A DNA stretch of 64,000 nucleotides, taken from Leguminivora glycinivorella. Taxonomy: Eukaryota > Arthropoda > Insecta > Lepidoptera > Tortricidae. The notes beneath the pieces were generated by a model. It was not told the DNA's origin, did no database searches, and saw nothing but the letters and a program-made list of their open reading frames with translations. Below, piece by piece: positions 40,676 to 52,422 of this stretch. Both the position numbers and the translations under genes were made by a program. The DNA is taken from assembly GCF_023078275.1 (NCBI RefSeq), contig NC_062988.1:1505501-1569500 (forward strand), read 5' to 3'. The first letter of the stretch is position 1. Each line of letters starts with the position of its first letter.

Positions 40676-41277
40676 TACCTATAATATATATATATACAAA
40701 AGATTGTCGCTCCCGTGTAAGTATCTTACTCGCTTTTGGTGGGGGGTTGCACAAAAACGGTTTTTTTTTCTGGCTTGAAAAAAAAAACCATGAAAAAAAA
40801 AACAGTTTTTTTTTGGAGTGTTTTTTTTTCTAAAGTATTCAATCTCAAAATTTGCAAAATAGTTAATACTTTTATAGGGTTTTTCGTACTTTATGTTAAC
40901 TATTAAACGAATTTCATTTAATAATTTTAATTTCTGGTTTTAACAAACTAACATTTACGAAATCTGTTAGCAACACCACGGCCTCTCCGCGCTCCACGCT
41001 GCATCGGGGATTCCCCAATAAGGTATGTAAACTGTAATGCTTATCGAATTAAAATGTACGTTATTGTCATTGAAACGTTAGAAATCACGAAAAACCATTA
41101 TAGACGTATTATAGTTCAGATAAAAAACATATTTAGAAAAAAAAATGATGCTCGGTTTTTTTTCACAATTCTGAAAAAAAAACATATTTGGTTTTTTTCT
41201 ATTTGCAACCAGTGCCCAAACTACACAATATTTGTAAATTGGGATAGGTTTAATAATTGTCCAAGGCCCTAGGTCAC
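40676..41277. other. Low-complexity AT-rich stretch
   Basis: An (AT)n run at about 40683-40695, then alternating oligo-T and oligo-A blocks (40758-40830), and a further palindromic A/T stretch around 41140-41200. No gene. Confidence 0.4.
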
Positions 41278-41426
41278 GCGGCCGCGCTAGGCCTAAGAAA
41301 CGCTGGCTGGACGTCTTGACAGCGGACATGCAAGAGAACAATCTCACACCTCAGGATGCCGAAGATCGTGCAAAGTGGAGAAGATTGAAAAGGAAGCGAA
41401 CCCTGGCCGGGAAAACGCTAGATTGA
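41278..41426 (+). pseudogene. C-terminal end of a LINE ORF2, plus strand
   Basis: The frame reads RPKKRWLDVLTADMQ, then DAEDRAKWRRLKRK and a stop. It is the common C-terminal block of RTE-related LINE proteins (GRPxxRWxDxL...DRxxWRR). It lies tail to tail with 41455-41668. Confidence 0.6.
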
Positions 41427-41454
41427 AGAATAAGAAGAAGTGGTGGTACAACTG

Positions 41455-41668
41455 GTCCTCTTCTTCTCAGCATAGTCGCGTCCACTGCTGAACATATGCC
41501 TTTTTCGTGGACTTCCATTCCGTTCTATACGCGGCGGTTCTATGCCAGGTCGGCCCTGGCGTCTTTTCGATGTCGTCCGACCATCTGGCTCGTGGTTTCC
41601 CGTCACTTCGGCTTCCAAGTCGCAGCAATACTAGCTGGCTCCATCTATCGTTCGGCACATTCCCACTT
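41455..41668 (-). pseudogene. C-terminal end of another LINE ORF2, minus strand
   Basis: The minus strand reads NDRWSQLVL, GKPRARWSDDIEKTPGPTWH, and WKSTKKAYVQQW before the stop. This is a known LINE C-terminus style (RPxxRWSDDI...W...EAYVQQW). The next element inward starts at 41695. Confidence 0.65.
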
Positions 41669-41694
41669 TAATTGACAACTGAGTGTTGACAACT

Positions 41695-41827
41695 GGGGGG
41701 TTACCATGACGTACTAAAGACGTTCAGTTTAGGTTGAGAGAAAGGGACACAGCTATAGCAGTTACATATCTCCGTCCCTCTCTCTCAACCTAAACTGAAC
41801 GGCTTTAGCACGTCATGGTAACCCCCC
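41695..41827. mobile_element. Foldback MITE with GGGGGGTTACCATGACGT ends
   Basis: Inverted arms of about 50 bp (GGGGGGTTACCATGACGT, TTCAGTTTAGGTTGAGAGA and complements) with a spacer of about 30 bp. Confidence 0.75.
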
Positions 41828-42142
41828 TGGTCATAATGCTGGTTATTCTGAGCGTACAACTCGCCCGCGGTCAGCAAACGTTCGGAACAAAATTAGCGTA
41901 GGTTAAACTACTGAAGCCACCACGTTAACTCTGCAGTCATTATACCTCTTATTCCTATTTATTTAAGTTGATTATTGTGCGTAATAGTAGCATGAATATA
42001 ATAAGCCAGCTAGCCCAATCCGCTGTTTATTTGCGTGTGATATCTCTCCTGTACCTTTGAAATAAAGTTGATATTAGCATGTAGCAGTATTTTGTACAGG
42101 CGTTTAGAGGAACATTCATCGTTGTGGATTAGGGATGCGGAT

Positions 42143-42280
42143 GTACAGTCAGCAACAAAGCTATGAATACCAAAGCGCCAAAAACATGTATACCGAACGT
42201 TATTGCCTGTATATTAAGGTGTGTACCTATACATAGTTTTGGCACTTTGTCTCTATTCACAGCGTGGTTGCTGACTGTAC
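42143..42280. mobile_element. MITE with GTACAGTCAGCAAC ends
   Basis: Inverted ends GTACAGTCAGCAAC and GTTGCTGACTGTAC. Inner parts also pair (CTATGAATACCAAAGCGCCA-like with TTTTGGCACTTTGT). Related ends occur at 66-205 and 20648-20692. Confidence 0.7.
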
Positions 42281-42328
42281 TGTAATGGATTGTTTATATT
42301 TTGGTATAATATATCGCAGTACTAGTGA

Positions 42329-42625
42329 AGCGCTGGTAGCCTAGCGGTAAGAACGTGCGACTTTCATTCCGGAGGTCGCGGGTTCGAACCCCGGCCGCAC
42401 CAATGAGTTTTTCGGAACTTATGTGCGAAATGTCATTTGATATTTGCCAGTCGCTTTTCGGTAAAGGAAAATATCGTGAGGAAACCGGACTAATTCCAGT
42501 AAGGTCTAGTCGCTTTCGTAAAAACTAGTTCCTACGCCAAATCTTGGGATTAGTTGTCAAAGCGGACCCCAGGCTCCCACGAGCAGTGGCGAATGCCGGG
42601 ATAACGCAAGGAGGATAATGATATC
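42329..42625 (+). mobile_element. tRNA-derived SINE (SINE-2)
   Basis: Head with A box (TGGTAGCCTAGCGGTAAG) and B box (GGGTTCGAACCCCGG), then the body GAGTTTTTCGGAACTTATGT and a 3' end GGGATAACGCAAGGAGGAT. A second copy is at 46936-47250. Confidence 0.85.
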
Positions 42626-42956
42626 GCAGTACTAGTGTAACTATTGCACGTGCCGACGATTTATGGCGTAATTTTAATTCAAATTTCTTTATATTTTTAA
42701 AAAAATACGCCTTTATTTCCAATTGGGGTAGGCAGCGCACATGAGACTGATGAAGGTTCAGCGCTACGACGTGGAAATTAAGGGGTTAAAAGAAAAAATA
42801 AAATACTTTTTCCTACTCTGAATGTTATTCGTCATTTACAGGGTCGTGCATAGATCTTTAAAACCCTACATAAAAGTTTATTCCCCAACGCTGCCCCTGC
42901 CGCTTACCGCGCATTCGCGCAGTAACGAAAAAACTGAAAACGTGTTGTTTGGCTCT

Positions 42957-43002
42957 GTAACCATGGCAACGCATTGTTATAACGTTAATGCGCGCATGCG
43001 CG
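42957..43002. promoter_or_regulatory. RFX X-box and NRF1-type palindrome in a CpG-rich patch
   Basis: GTAACCATGGCAAC (42957-42970) fits the 14-bp RFX X-box consensus. TGCGCGCATGCGCG (42989-43002) contains the NRF1 palindrome. The surroundings (42890-43060) are far richer in G+C and CpG than the rest of the window. Such pairs mark promoters of ciliary or housekeeping genes. An open frame of 133 codons spans it (42822-43223) but has no recognisable domain. Confidence 0.4.
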
Positions 43003-43439
43003 GGAGGCCGGCGGGGGATGGCTTTGGGCAGCTGGCTCGAGCGCTGGCAACCTTTGCGTCAAAATACAGGAAACAGTGTGAATTTCACGAAAGTTATTCT
43101 AGAAAACTGTTAAAAACTAAGTGCATGGTCGTAGAAAAAGTATTAGCAACGTGTAAACCGCTATTTACTTACAATCCCAATACATTCTCTCCCAACTTGT
43201 ATAAAAGTCGTAACAGCCATTGAAACACCAGTTCTAATTTGGACTTTGTGTTTCCAAGAATAAAATGGAAAATTTAATGGTTTTTCCAATAGATTTCGAT
43301 GGATGGAAGGATTGTTGAAACCGATCCGTTCCATTTGCACTTCAACTTGTTCTATTCGAACTTTGAAATCTGAACTTGATTCGATATTTATTAAAATATA
43401 CTTAGATTACATACATTCATACATACATACATATAATCA

Positions 43440-43612
43440 ATTAATCACACCTGTATCCCATAAAGGGGTAGGCAGAGCACATGAACTACTCAAGCTTCAG
43501 TGTCACTCTTGGCAATGTGTGGTGGGTTACTTCTTACACGGGTTATTTCTTAACCCGTGTTACGGGTTAAGTATTTCACCACCCCTTTTTTCCCGTGGGT
43601 GTCGTAGAAGTC
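43440..43612 (+). repeat. Interspersed repeat, family F
   Basis: Contains AATCACACCTGTATCCC, AAAGGGGTAGGCAGAGCACA and CCCGTGGGTGTCGTAGAAGT. Other pieces: 37885-38005, 45545-45765 (minus), 50504-50540, 51240-51372, 51535-51750 (minus), 58741-59000. Confidence 0.65.
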
Positions 43613-43659
43613 GACTGTGGAATACTTAGATTAAAACTTACAAATAAAAATTTTGCCCA

Positions 43660-43809
43660 GCCGGCGTATCATGCTTCCCCTTTCATCACTTATTTATGTG
43701 GATAAAGTAGCCATCACGCTTTGGCAAGTATGTCAGTGTGAGAGTGACAGATGTTTTATCCACGTGAATAAGTGACAAAATAAAATTGAAAGTATTATAA
43801 TACGCCGGC
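43660..43809. mobile_element. Foldback MITE with GCCGGCGTAT ends, second copy
   Basis: Sister of 40174-40315 with more mismatches between the arms. Confidence 0.65.
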
Positions 43810-43841
43810 ACTGCCGGCAGGTCCTGTTCGTTGGGTAACTG

Positions 43842-43905
43842 CGTTTTCACATTATCCGATATCGGATGTCGGAAGGATTTCAATAGAAAAAATCCAAAAA
43901 AAATG
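43842..43905. mobile_element. Half copy of the CGTTTTCACATTATCCGAT MITE
   Basis: Left half only (CGTTTTCACATTATCCGATA, then TCGGAAGGATTTCAATAG). Complete copies: 54014-54124, 58392-58518. Confidence 0.6.
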
Positions 43906-44247
43906 AAAAAACTAAACACTTCCGATTTTTGACATAGTGACAACTTTAGCTAGATAAAAGCTGAATTTTCCCATAATGAAGTAGGCAGAGCACATGAAAC
44001 TACTTTGATGAAATTACATGAGACTACATGAAACTTATATTATGTCTTCCATTTCCGCCGAAAAACACGAATAGGTATGCTATTCAACGAATATCAAATC
44101 AAAGTCCGATTTTTGTAATCGGAGTAGGCATTTAGCTGCAGTTGCTTTCCGATTTCTTTTCAGGAAAATTGTGTGGCTTCCAAACACTCCTTTGGGTACA
44201 AAGGGTTACTTATGTGTCAAAAAGGAATTTAATGGAACATAATTTTT

Positions 44248-44405
44248 AGCCCCCGACGCAAAAACGACGGGACTGTCTGTCTGTCTGTGTGTGTGTGTGT
44301 CCCGAACGGATGAACCGATTTCGATTTAGTTTTTTTTATCTGAAAGGTGAGTTAGTCGGGAGTGTTCTTAGCTATGTTTCATGAAAATCGGTTCACTATG
44401 TCGGG
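44248..44405 (-). repeat. Family D repeat, minus strand
   Basis: TTAGCCCCCGACGCAAAAAC, a (GTCT)n/(GT)n tract, CGGATGAACCGATTTCGAT and ATGAAAATCGGTTCACTATG, in reverse order relative to 36206-36440. Confidence 0.6.
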
Positions 44406-45103
44406 GTATAGTACGGTACGAGAGTGAAAAGCTTAATTATATCACTATTGTATACAATACTTTTTCTACGAGTCATCATCTTCAATATCTTCATCATCAA
44501 TGGACAGAAATATCATCATTCATGCAAGTTAAAATTAATGTTATTACCTAGCGTTCGTTCACCGTTGTATCAACCAAGTATCAACATCGAATTACCTAGC
44601 AACCAATTGTTTGTAATAACCGTCTCTGATTGTCCGATAACGCGACAGATAAAAAAAAATGTGTTTCAGATGCAGAAAAAATTGCCAGGTAGGTATCGCA
44701 AATTAGTATAGAAATTGTATGAAGTTCTGTTTTTGAAATTATTATAGTTAACTAAAGTCAACTATAATGAGATTATTATAGTTGAGTTGGAGCTGCCATA
44801 GAGTATCCAACACTGAAAAGTTAGCACTTATAGTTTAGTTTGTGGTGTCCTAATTGACATATTACAGTCGACGAGAAGAAAAAAATATTTGTATAAAAAA
44901 TGGTGACTGTTATTATGTAGCAAAACAATTGTCTCTCAAACTGTCTGCTAAGCCTTTTCGTGTCAGACTCTCATTTCGGCTCATAACTTCATCAAATATG
45001 CGAGGCTTTTACTGTAATTGTACCGCTATTTTCATTTGAGAAACACGAATTGCAAGTAATTTGACAAATGATGAAGAGGTACTTACTTACCTAAATATAA
45101 GTA

Positions 45104-45349
45104 TAACCGCAAAATTAAAATTTTGAAAAAACCCCCGACCGCGACATAGTAGACCTATTTTCATGAAACATGGCTAAGAACACTCCCGACTTACTTACTC
45201 AGCTTTCAGACAAAAAAGCTAAATGCAAATCGGTTCATCCGTTCGGGAGCTACGATGCCACAGACAGACAGATAGACAAAGACACACACACAGGCAGACA
45301 CGTCAAACTTATCGGTATAGACGGGGGTCGTTTTTGCGTCGGGGGTTAA
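45104..45349 (+). repeat. Family D repeat
   Basis: Runs from CGCAAAATTAAAATTTTG to GCGTCGGGGGTTAAAAAT, plus orientation, with a short (CACA)n and CAGACAGA tract. Confidence 0.65.
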
Positions 45350-45365
45350 AAATAAAATATCAGGC

Positions 45366-45402
45366 CGTCCCTATCGCACTTACAAATAGTGCGATAGGGA
45401 CG
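45366..45402. repeat. Short hairpin CGTCCCTATCGCACT
   Basis: CGTCCCTATCGCACT and AGTGCGATAGGGACG are exact inverted copies around seven bases. Probably the core of a degraded MITE. Confidence 0.6.
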
Positions 45403-45544
45403 TCCTGCTATTTTATCGTCTATCGCGCGACCATGCTTCCCGTGCAGTAATGATCAGTAGCAAATCCTCTAAAAAATAACTATAGCGTCTCATGATGTGA
45501 AGACAAAAAAAAGCGGCACAATATATTTCCATATAAAATTTGAA

Positions 45545-45765
45545 AACGTGTGGATTAAGAATTCCACCACCCTCTTTCTTCCCGTGGGTGTCGTAGAAGT
45601 CGACTGTGGGACATGGATTAAATTGTATTATAGGCGAGAGGCTGGCAACCTGTCACTGCAATGTCACAATTAGGATTTCTTTCAACCCCGTTTTGCCAAC
45701 ACTGTCACTGAAACTTAGAAATTCGTGTGCTCTGCCTACCCCTTCATGGGATACAGGCGTGATTA
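45545..45765 (-). repeat. Family F repeat, mixed-orientation pieces
   Basis: Contains CCCGTGGGTGTCGTAGAAGT at the left and GTGCTCTGCCTACCCCTTCA at the right. The two ends appear in different orientations from each other, indicating internal rearrangement. Confidence 0.5.
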
Positions 45766-45820
45766 TATGTATGTATGTATAAATTTCGCCTATTTTCGAC
45801 CGGCTATAAATACAATAGTT

Positions 45821-46446
45821 ATTTGTTATACAAGGGGGCAAAGTTGTATTTTAACGCCGAGTGTGGAATTGAAAAACGAGCAAGTGAAAGGATCCTATAG
45901 TTGAACCACGAGCGAAGCGAGTGGTTCGAGAATAGAATCCTGAACTTGCGAGTTTTTTAACACACGAGAAGTAAAATACATTTGCACCCGAGTGTAACAC
46001 AAAACTTTTCCCCTCACTATAGCGAGAAAACTGCAACGCAAAAAATGCGTTTATCACTGCTTCCAGTAGTTCAGATCAGATGATAAATACTATCTGAGCC
46101 TTCAATTGTCGTGCAATAGTAGCACAGGTGTCGTTGGAGGCATTTGTAGCGAAGGTGATCCTACATCAGTAGGAGTTCGGTGGGAGCGCTGGAAAAGAGC
46201 ACTTTACACTAGATGCCGCTAACGTCAATCAGAGTGAAAAGAGTGAAAAAAATAAATAAAGACAGTTCATTGGTTTGAATTGTAAATCATCTTTATTACT
46301 AGATTCACCTACTTTTTCATCAATTTTAAAGCAGTTAATTCGACTTTCTTCAAGGTCAAATTACTTTACCCACTAGTGGATAAAATGCGTTTTTACCCGC
46401 TGGTATTAAAGGACAAAACACGTGTTTCCGAGCTAGTGAGGGGAAA
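45821..46446 (+). repeat. Family E repeat with an internal insertion
   Basis: Begins TTATTTGTTATACAAGGGGG and ends TTTCCGAGCTAGTGAGGGGA. Between CTTCCAGTAGTT (about 46070) and GTAAATCATC (about 46285) lies about 215 bp absent from the copies at 14283-14680 and 59152-59540. Confidence 0.65.
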
Positions 46447-46935
46447 AATTCTTTACACTTACTATTTATGCTAAATTTAGAAAACTAAATAATTCTAAAT
46501 TTGTTTGATGTATTTATTATATAATTTTTTTTTTGATAGGAAAAAAAAATACAAAAAACCCACATGAAGAGGCCACCCGCGCTACCCATGGTGCAAAGGT
46601 GCCCATGGCACTCGCCAGAAATGGCAAATTCAGAATGTTTTCTAATAATTAAGCAATGCAGAACGAAGTAGCTATTCTAGCGTTCTATTTTCCATAATCC
46701 ATCATATTTGTTAACATCCGTGAATATTACGAGTTTATTATATGACCTTATTAGTATTCATACCAACAATCATGCGAATACTGCGACAACAGAATATTAA
46801 ATGTTACGACTTATATTATACAAGTGCATCACTCATGGGCATTTCCTCAGGGCATTTCTATTTAAAGTTGTACCTCTAACTCCTCAAACTTGCATTTTAG
46901 ATTTTAAAAAATCCACATTTTACTTGTCCATACTA

Positions 46936-47250
46936 GAAGCGCTGGTAGCCTAGCCCTAGCGATAAGTGCGTGCGACTTTCGTTCCGCAGGTCGCGGGTTC
47001 GAACCCCGGCTCGCACCAATGAGTTTTTCGGAACTTATGTACGAAATGTCATTTGATATTTGCCAGTCGCTTTTCGGTGAAGGAAAACGTGAGGAAACCG
47101 GACTAATTCCAATAAGGTCTAGTTACCCTTCGGGTTGGAAATTCAGATGGCAGTCGCTTTCGTAAAAACTTGGGATTAGTTGTCAAAGCAGACCCCAGGC
47201 TCCCATGAGCCGTGGCGAAATACCGGGATAACGGAAGGAGGATGATGATG
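46936..47250 (+). mobile_element. tRNA-derived SINE-2, second copy
   Basis: Same A and B boxes and body as 42329-42625, with a small duplication in the head (TAGCCTAGCCCTAGCG) and an extra 20-30 bp near 47110-47150. Confidence 0.8.
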
Positions 47251-47256
47251 ACTTTA

Positions 47257-47436
47257 CTTATCCATACTAATATTATAAATGGGAAAGTGTGTGTGTCTGT
47301 TGGTTTGTCCGTCTTTCACGGCAAAACGGAGCGACGAATTGTCGTGATTTTTTAAGTGGAGATAGTTGAAGGGATGGAGAGTGATATAGGCTACTTTTTG
47401 TCTTATTCTAAAGCGAAGCCGCGGGCAAAAGCTAGT
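47257..47436 (+). repeat. Family B repeat, complete copy
   Basis: CCATACTAATATTATAAATG to GCGGGCAAAAGCTAGTA, directly after the SINE-2 copy. Confidence 0.7.
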
Positions 47437-49160
47437 ACCAAATAAATAGACTAACTGCTACCTAGGTACTTATTTCTTTTTTACAACATAAACGTCGAAA
47501 TAAAAAATACAAACTTTGGTAGAACTTAAAACAGAAATGCCCTCATACCGATATACTTGTCGCACATTTCCGCTTGTTCAGAATATTATGCAACGCGTCC
47601 CATTCAAGTTTCAGTGAAACATAGCCTTTTCTACACCCCTCAATAAAACTCCGCTGGGGATTCATTACAGCACTGACTATTTAATAATACAGACAGATAT
47701 TTTTGAATGAACTCTTCCTAATACGCGTCGTACAGCTGCGTTCGTGACCAACAAAATGGTCCCGACGGAAGACCAGCGCTGACCCTCGGGTTAGCATTTT
47801 ATGCTGAGTCGGGACCATTTCGTGGTAACTTATTATGTTTAATTTCTTTTATTTGCTGTTTCTGTTTTCTGACTTGTGTATTTTGTAGTTATCACGAATA
47901 AATAATTGATTGATTGATTGATTGATTGATAATACAACCTGTAAACGTAATACAGGCGATTAATGAAACCGGGCATAGAATTCATTGGTGTTATCATTAA
48001 TTGAGAGGTGTTTTTGAGTTACTCTTAATTTTGACCCCATAATTATTTAAAAAAAAAAACCCAGCAGCAATGTACTGTAAATGTGGTGGCGATGATAATC
48101 AATGACAACTGTCAACGAGCGTTTAGCGCGAGTGTGTTTCCGTTACATTGCGGGCCGAATTATTTTGTATGGATAAAACATTTATCTCATTTTTAAGTAA
48201 AAGTTATCTAATTACAAGTTCTATACTCACCACCGTTAAGAGATTCGCCCGTATTAGGTTTACGCCCTGTATAGTTACTCGTATCACATCATTGAAGTTA
48301 TTAGGAGAAATTGTTATTTAGCTTGTAGTAGTAGTACTCATTGCTTGTTTACTCATTGTTTGTTTTTATCTATAAATATTTAATTCTAATTACTTACGAC
48401 ATAAGTGTTTTAGTGCAGTAATGCTATAGATAACTTTGTGTAAAATTGTTAAGAGGGCTTTCATGTAAAAAATAGTGAAATCGCAATCGAGCGCTTAATC
48501 ATACCGTATGTGGTATAATATTAAAGAGCTTTCCGAGTAGTTTACAAATATATAACATATTATAGGACTTTTTCTACTTGGTCTAACAAAATATGAGAAA
48601 ATGTCCAGAAGTGGCAAAAATTGTGACGGAGAAGGCTCGTTTTCAAAAAATTACCAAAAATAAATAATAGAAATTTATAATCACTAAAGCATAAGAGCAA
48701 TTTTAGTAAACGTTGCAGATTAATTTTGTACGAAAATAACTCCGATGTGATGTAGATTTTCAAAGAAATTGTCACATAATTTTAGGTAATTTCTAAAAAA
48801 AAAAATTCGTCTTAGCCTTGTTTACTTTGTTTAAAAACCTTATAATAAAAATGTAGTCTGAGAAGTTTGTAGTACAGGATATACGTATTATAAATTTACC
48901 AGTTTCAGTATTCCAAATTGTCCAAATTTTACAAATAAGATCGACTAATCCAGCACTATACGCGGGTTTTCCTAAACGTGCATCAGAGAAAAATTCATAA
49001 TTAATTTAATGAGTTAGTTTTCTAAAATCCAGTCTGATAAGTATCAAGATAATAAGATGCTCTAATTGAAACTTGAATTAAATATATCTATTAGATAACG
49101 GAAAGTGTAGTATTTCACCGACTAAAACGATAAATTTTACATTATTTTGACGTTTTTCTC
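47437..49160. other. Mostly anonymous stretch
   Basis: An AATGGTCCCGACGG/GTCGGGACCATTT inverted pair (47756-47820) and a (TTGA)n tail at 47908-47930 suggest LINE 3' debris. No gene is supported elsewhere. Confidence 0.4.
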
Positions 49161-49500
49161 GAAAGCACCCTTAATAAAAATTAATAAAGTAGTTTAAAAA
49201 AATATTTTGCAGTACATACAGATGGTGTTTTTTTATGCAGTAGGAAGAGAAGTGGTTCATTATATAACAATAACAATAACAACAATAACAATATTTATTT
49301 TCAAGAAGTACAAAATCAAGAAACATATGCAATGACCCCCACACTAGGCACATCAGCCTGGTCAAAACTTCGGAGGGCCATTTATACTGAAAAACGTCGT
49401 ACGATACACGTGCGAAAAGAACTCGTGTCGATTTAAAACACTCCCTCCGATCGTATTTTAATTTATCGCCACTCGTTTCGGACTTCCTTTTTTCGCACTT
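49161..49500. repeat. (CAATAA)n microsatellite and flanking repeat-like DNA
   Basis: ATAACAATAACAATAACAAC repeats lie at 49265-49292. At 49390-49510 two ACGATACACGTGCGAAAA-like motifs face each other, suggesting a degraded inverted-repeat element. Confidence 0.4.
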
Positions 49501-49699
49501 GTATCGTAATGTACTATTTATTATATTTTAGGTTTTTAGACTAAAGACTACCATCGTGTCATCCGAATGTGTAAGGCTTTTTATTTTAATTTTGCTTTTG
49601 ACTCATATTATGTGTACATAATATATGTACACCACAATAATATTTTAGGTACCTAACAAATAGGATAAATTTGAATTCCAATGTGTAAGCCTGTATTGG

Positions 49700-49965
49700 C
49701 GACCGGTCTGGCGCAGTTGGTAGTGACCCTGCCTGCTAAAAGCAGCGGTCTCGGGTTCGAATCCCGGTAAGGGCATTTATTTGTGTGATGAACACAGATA
49801 TTTGTTCCTGAGTCATGGATGTTTTCTATGTATATAAGTATGTATTTATCTATATAAGTATGTATATCGTCGCCTAGCACCCATGTACAAGCTTTGCTTA
49901 GTTTGGGGCTAGGTTGATCTGTGTAAGGTGTCCCCCAATATTTATTTATTTATTTATTTTTATTT
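49700..49965 (+). mobile_element. tRNA-derived SINE-1, third copy
   Basis: A box TGGCGCAGTTGGTAGTG, B box GGGTTCGAATCCCGG, and the CCCCCAATATTTATTTATTT tail. Confidence 0.85.
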
Positions 49966-50652
49966 ATTTCCTATAGGCAAGGTTATGTATGTGTCCTCTT
50001 AGACTGCTCTTAGTGGCGTCTAGCACCCAAAGGCTGGAGAAGTGACTTACAATTTTTACAAGAAATGATACTAATCTATGATAGACAGTTTATATTACTA
50101 TCTTTGTCTTTGATCACAGTAATAAACAACTGGTAACGCTTGAAGTAAGCAAATTAATAAGCAGAGTTAAGTCAAAAACCACCCTTCTCCATTTAAATTT
50201 AAGTCCAAATAAGCTCAAAGTGTTATGAAGTAAATATCAACGACTCTAGATGCAGTTTGCCAAGTCCGATACTGAATAGCTTTGCGAACTTTGCTTGTAT
50301 TAAAAGGAGTTTTCAGCAAATTATTTGTATTAAATAGTGACTAAGCGAGTTATGGAACTAAAGTTTAAGAAAATTAGTTTAAGGCAGTAGTGTACGCGTC
50401 TTTATACACTGTTCTTAAGACTAAAGTAAGTGCCAGAAGTTATACGTCACTGAATCACTAATAAAGTGGCATTTAATTATAGCATCGATATATACATATA
50501 ATCACGCCTGTATCCGATAAAAGGGTAGGCAGAGCATGTGCTCTGCGCGCCAAATTTGCGGCTGAAATTTGAGTATAGTTCATGTGAACTAGACATCGAT
50601 TTTTCAATTTCGAACGCATCAATTCGCCGTTCGAAAGTCTGTGGAAAACGAC
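49966..50652. other. Mostly anonymous stretch
   Basis: Only a family F fragment at 50504-50540 (ATCACGCCTGTATCC...GGGTAGGCAGAGCA) is recognisable. Confidence 0.4.
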
Positions 50653-50804
50653 GTAACGGCTCAGCCACGACATTGGTCTAAGCGCGACAGCGGTGAGCGG
50701 CAGCCATACGTGCGAATGAAAAGTCCCATCGCTGTGTCTCGCTCCAATGTATGGCCGCCGCTCACCGCTGCCGCGCTTAGACCAATGTCGTGGCTGAGCC
50801 GTAA
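50653..50804. mobile_element. Foldback MITE with TAACGGCTCAGCC ends
   Basis: Arms of about 60 bp (GCTCAGCCACGACATTGGTC, TAAGCGCG, GCGGTGAGCGGC and complements) with few mismatches; spacer of about 35 bp. Confidence 0.8.
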
Positions 50805-50861
50805 TGCTATTTTTGGAAAAGGACTAAAGGCTAGTAATTTTTATAACCTAACCACAAAATT

Positions 50862-51017
50862 AAAATTTTGAAAAAACCCCCGACCGCGACATAGTGGACC
50901 GATTTCCATGAAACATGGCTAAGAACACTCCCGACTAACTCAGCTTTCAAACAAAAAAAACTAAATCGAAATCGGTTCACCCGTTCGGGAGCTACGGTGC
51001 CACAGACAGACACACAC

Positions 51018-51060
<43 letters not shown>

Positions 51061-51106
51061 CGTCAAACTTATAACACCCCGTCGTTTTTGCGTCGGGGGT
51101 TAAAAA
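50862..51106 (+). repeat. Family D repeat
   Basis: AAAATTAAAATTTTGAAAAA to GCGTCGGGGGTTAAAAA, with a long CAGA tract at 51022-51060. Confidence 0.7.
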
Positions 51107-51239
51107 CTAGTGGGAATGACCACTCGTTTTCGATTCTGTTAGTAGAATTTAAATCGCTAGTAGTGGAGATATTATTGAACGAATTTCACGAAATGGAATG
51201 GCCGAGAATCGGCCCCCTATACTCAATTTGAAAGAAATC

Positions 51240-51750
51240 CAAATTGTGATATTGCAGTGACAGGTTGCCAGCCTCTCGCCTACGCGACATAACCCATATC
51301 CCACAGTCGACTTCTACGACACCCACGAGAAGAAAGGGGGTGGTGAAATTCTTAACCCGTCACTACACGGGGCACGGTGTGGTTAATTATAGCACCTACG
51401 AATAATATGGTTTTACAGTCATTTCGTATGTATAGTTTTGGGTTACAACTGTTTAGTTCAGAGCACAGATATATTAAATTTTATGCTCTGAGGTTTAGAG
51501 CAACCCATACCCGTGCCCCTTTGTCCGCGTGGCTACGAGTTAAGAATTTCACCATTCCTTTCCTCCCACGGGTGTCGTAGTAGTCGACTGTGGGGCTCGG
51601 GGTCAGTTGTGGCGTGAGCCTATCGCTCTGCTTGAAACCTGTCTCTGTACTACCAAAAATTTGTTGCCCGTGTAACAGCACCATAAAGAGTGGCACTGAG
51701 ACTTGACCAGTTTTATGTGGTCTGTCTACTCCGTTTGGGAATACAGGCGT
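51240..51750. repeat. Family F repeat pieces
   Basis: 51240-51372 carries the CAGTGACAGGTTGCCAGCCT and AGAAAGGGGGTGGTGAAATT blocks. 51535-51750 carries a diverged opposite-orientation version. Confidence 0.5.
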
Positions 51751-51913
51751 GAGTTTACGTGTGTGTAGAGCAACCTACCTTTTTGTTTAAACTGTTATGA
51801 GGTAAAATGAAAGTCATCGCAAATGGCGCGGTGACAAACTAGTTACTTGTTAGACTGAAGTTGTACTTAGGTAAATAAACTTACCTTGTAGATAAAGCCT
51901 GGTCTCCAAGACA

Positions 51914-52054
51914 ATATGTGACATTATCTGGTTAAAGGTACATTATTGTCTGTGGCGCTTACGTCCCGCGGCGTCGTATTTGTACACGAACATCGCTCAT
52001 AACGCCGTACGCGCCATCGACAATACGGTCCTTTTACCAGTTAATGTCACATAT
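51914..52054. mobile_element. Foldback MITE with ATATGTGACATTA ends
   Basis: ATATGTGACATTA(TC)TGG and CCAG(T)TAATGTCACATAT are inverted. A GC-rich centre (GTCCCGCGGCGTCG) separates the arms. Confidence 0.7.
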
Positions 52055-52422
52055 ACTTATTAGTAATAAATCACTCGTTCCTTTTGGATACAGAAAAGTT
52101 ATGTCAATGTTACGAGTAGTCAATAGACAGATTCAGACCGAGATATTATAAGAGTGCTTGACACTTTGCTGTCAAGTTTTATCAGTTAGGTAGGTACCTA
52201 GAATTGAATTGGGAAAAACTTTTCTGGTTTTCACTCAAGTACCTGCTATGAATACGTATAAAATTAACGGCAAGCGTAAGTAATTTTTACAGTACAAACG
52301 GCGGTATATTATTACCACACTAGTGCGACAATTTAGCACATTACGCAACTATGATAAAAAATAAATGCCGACAATTACATGTACATACCTACTATAAAAC
52401 GTTGTAAGCACAATTTTTAGGG

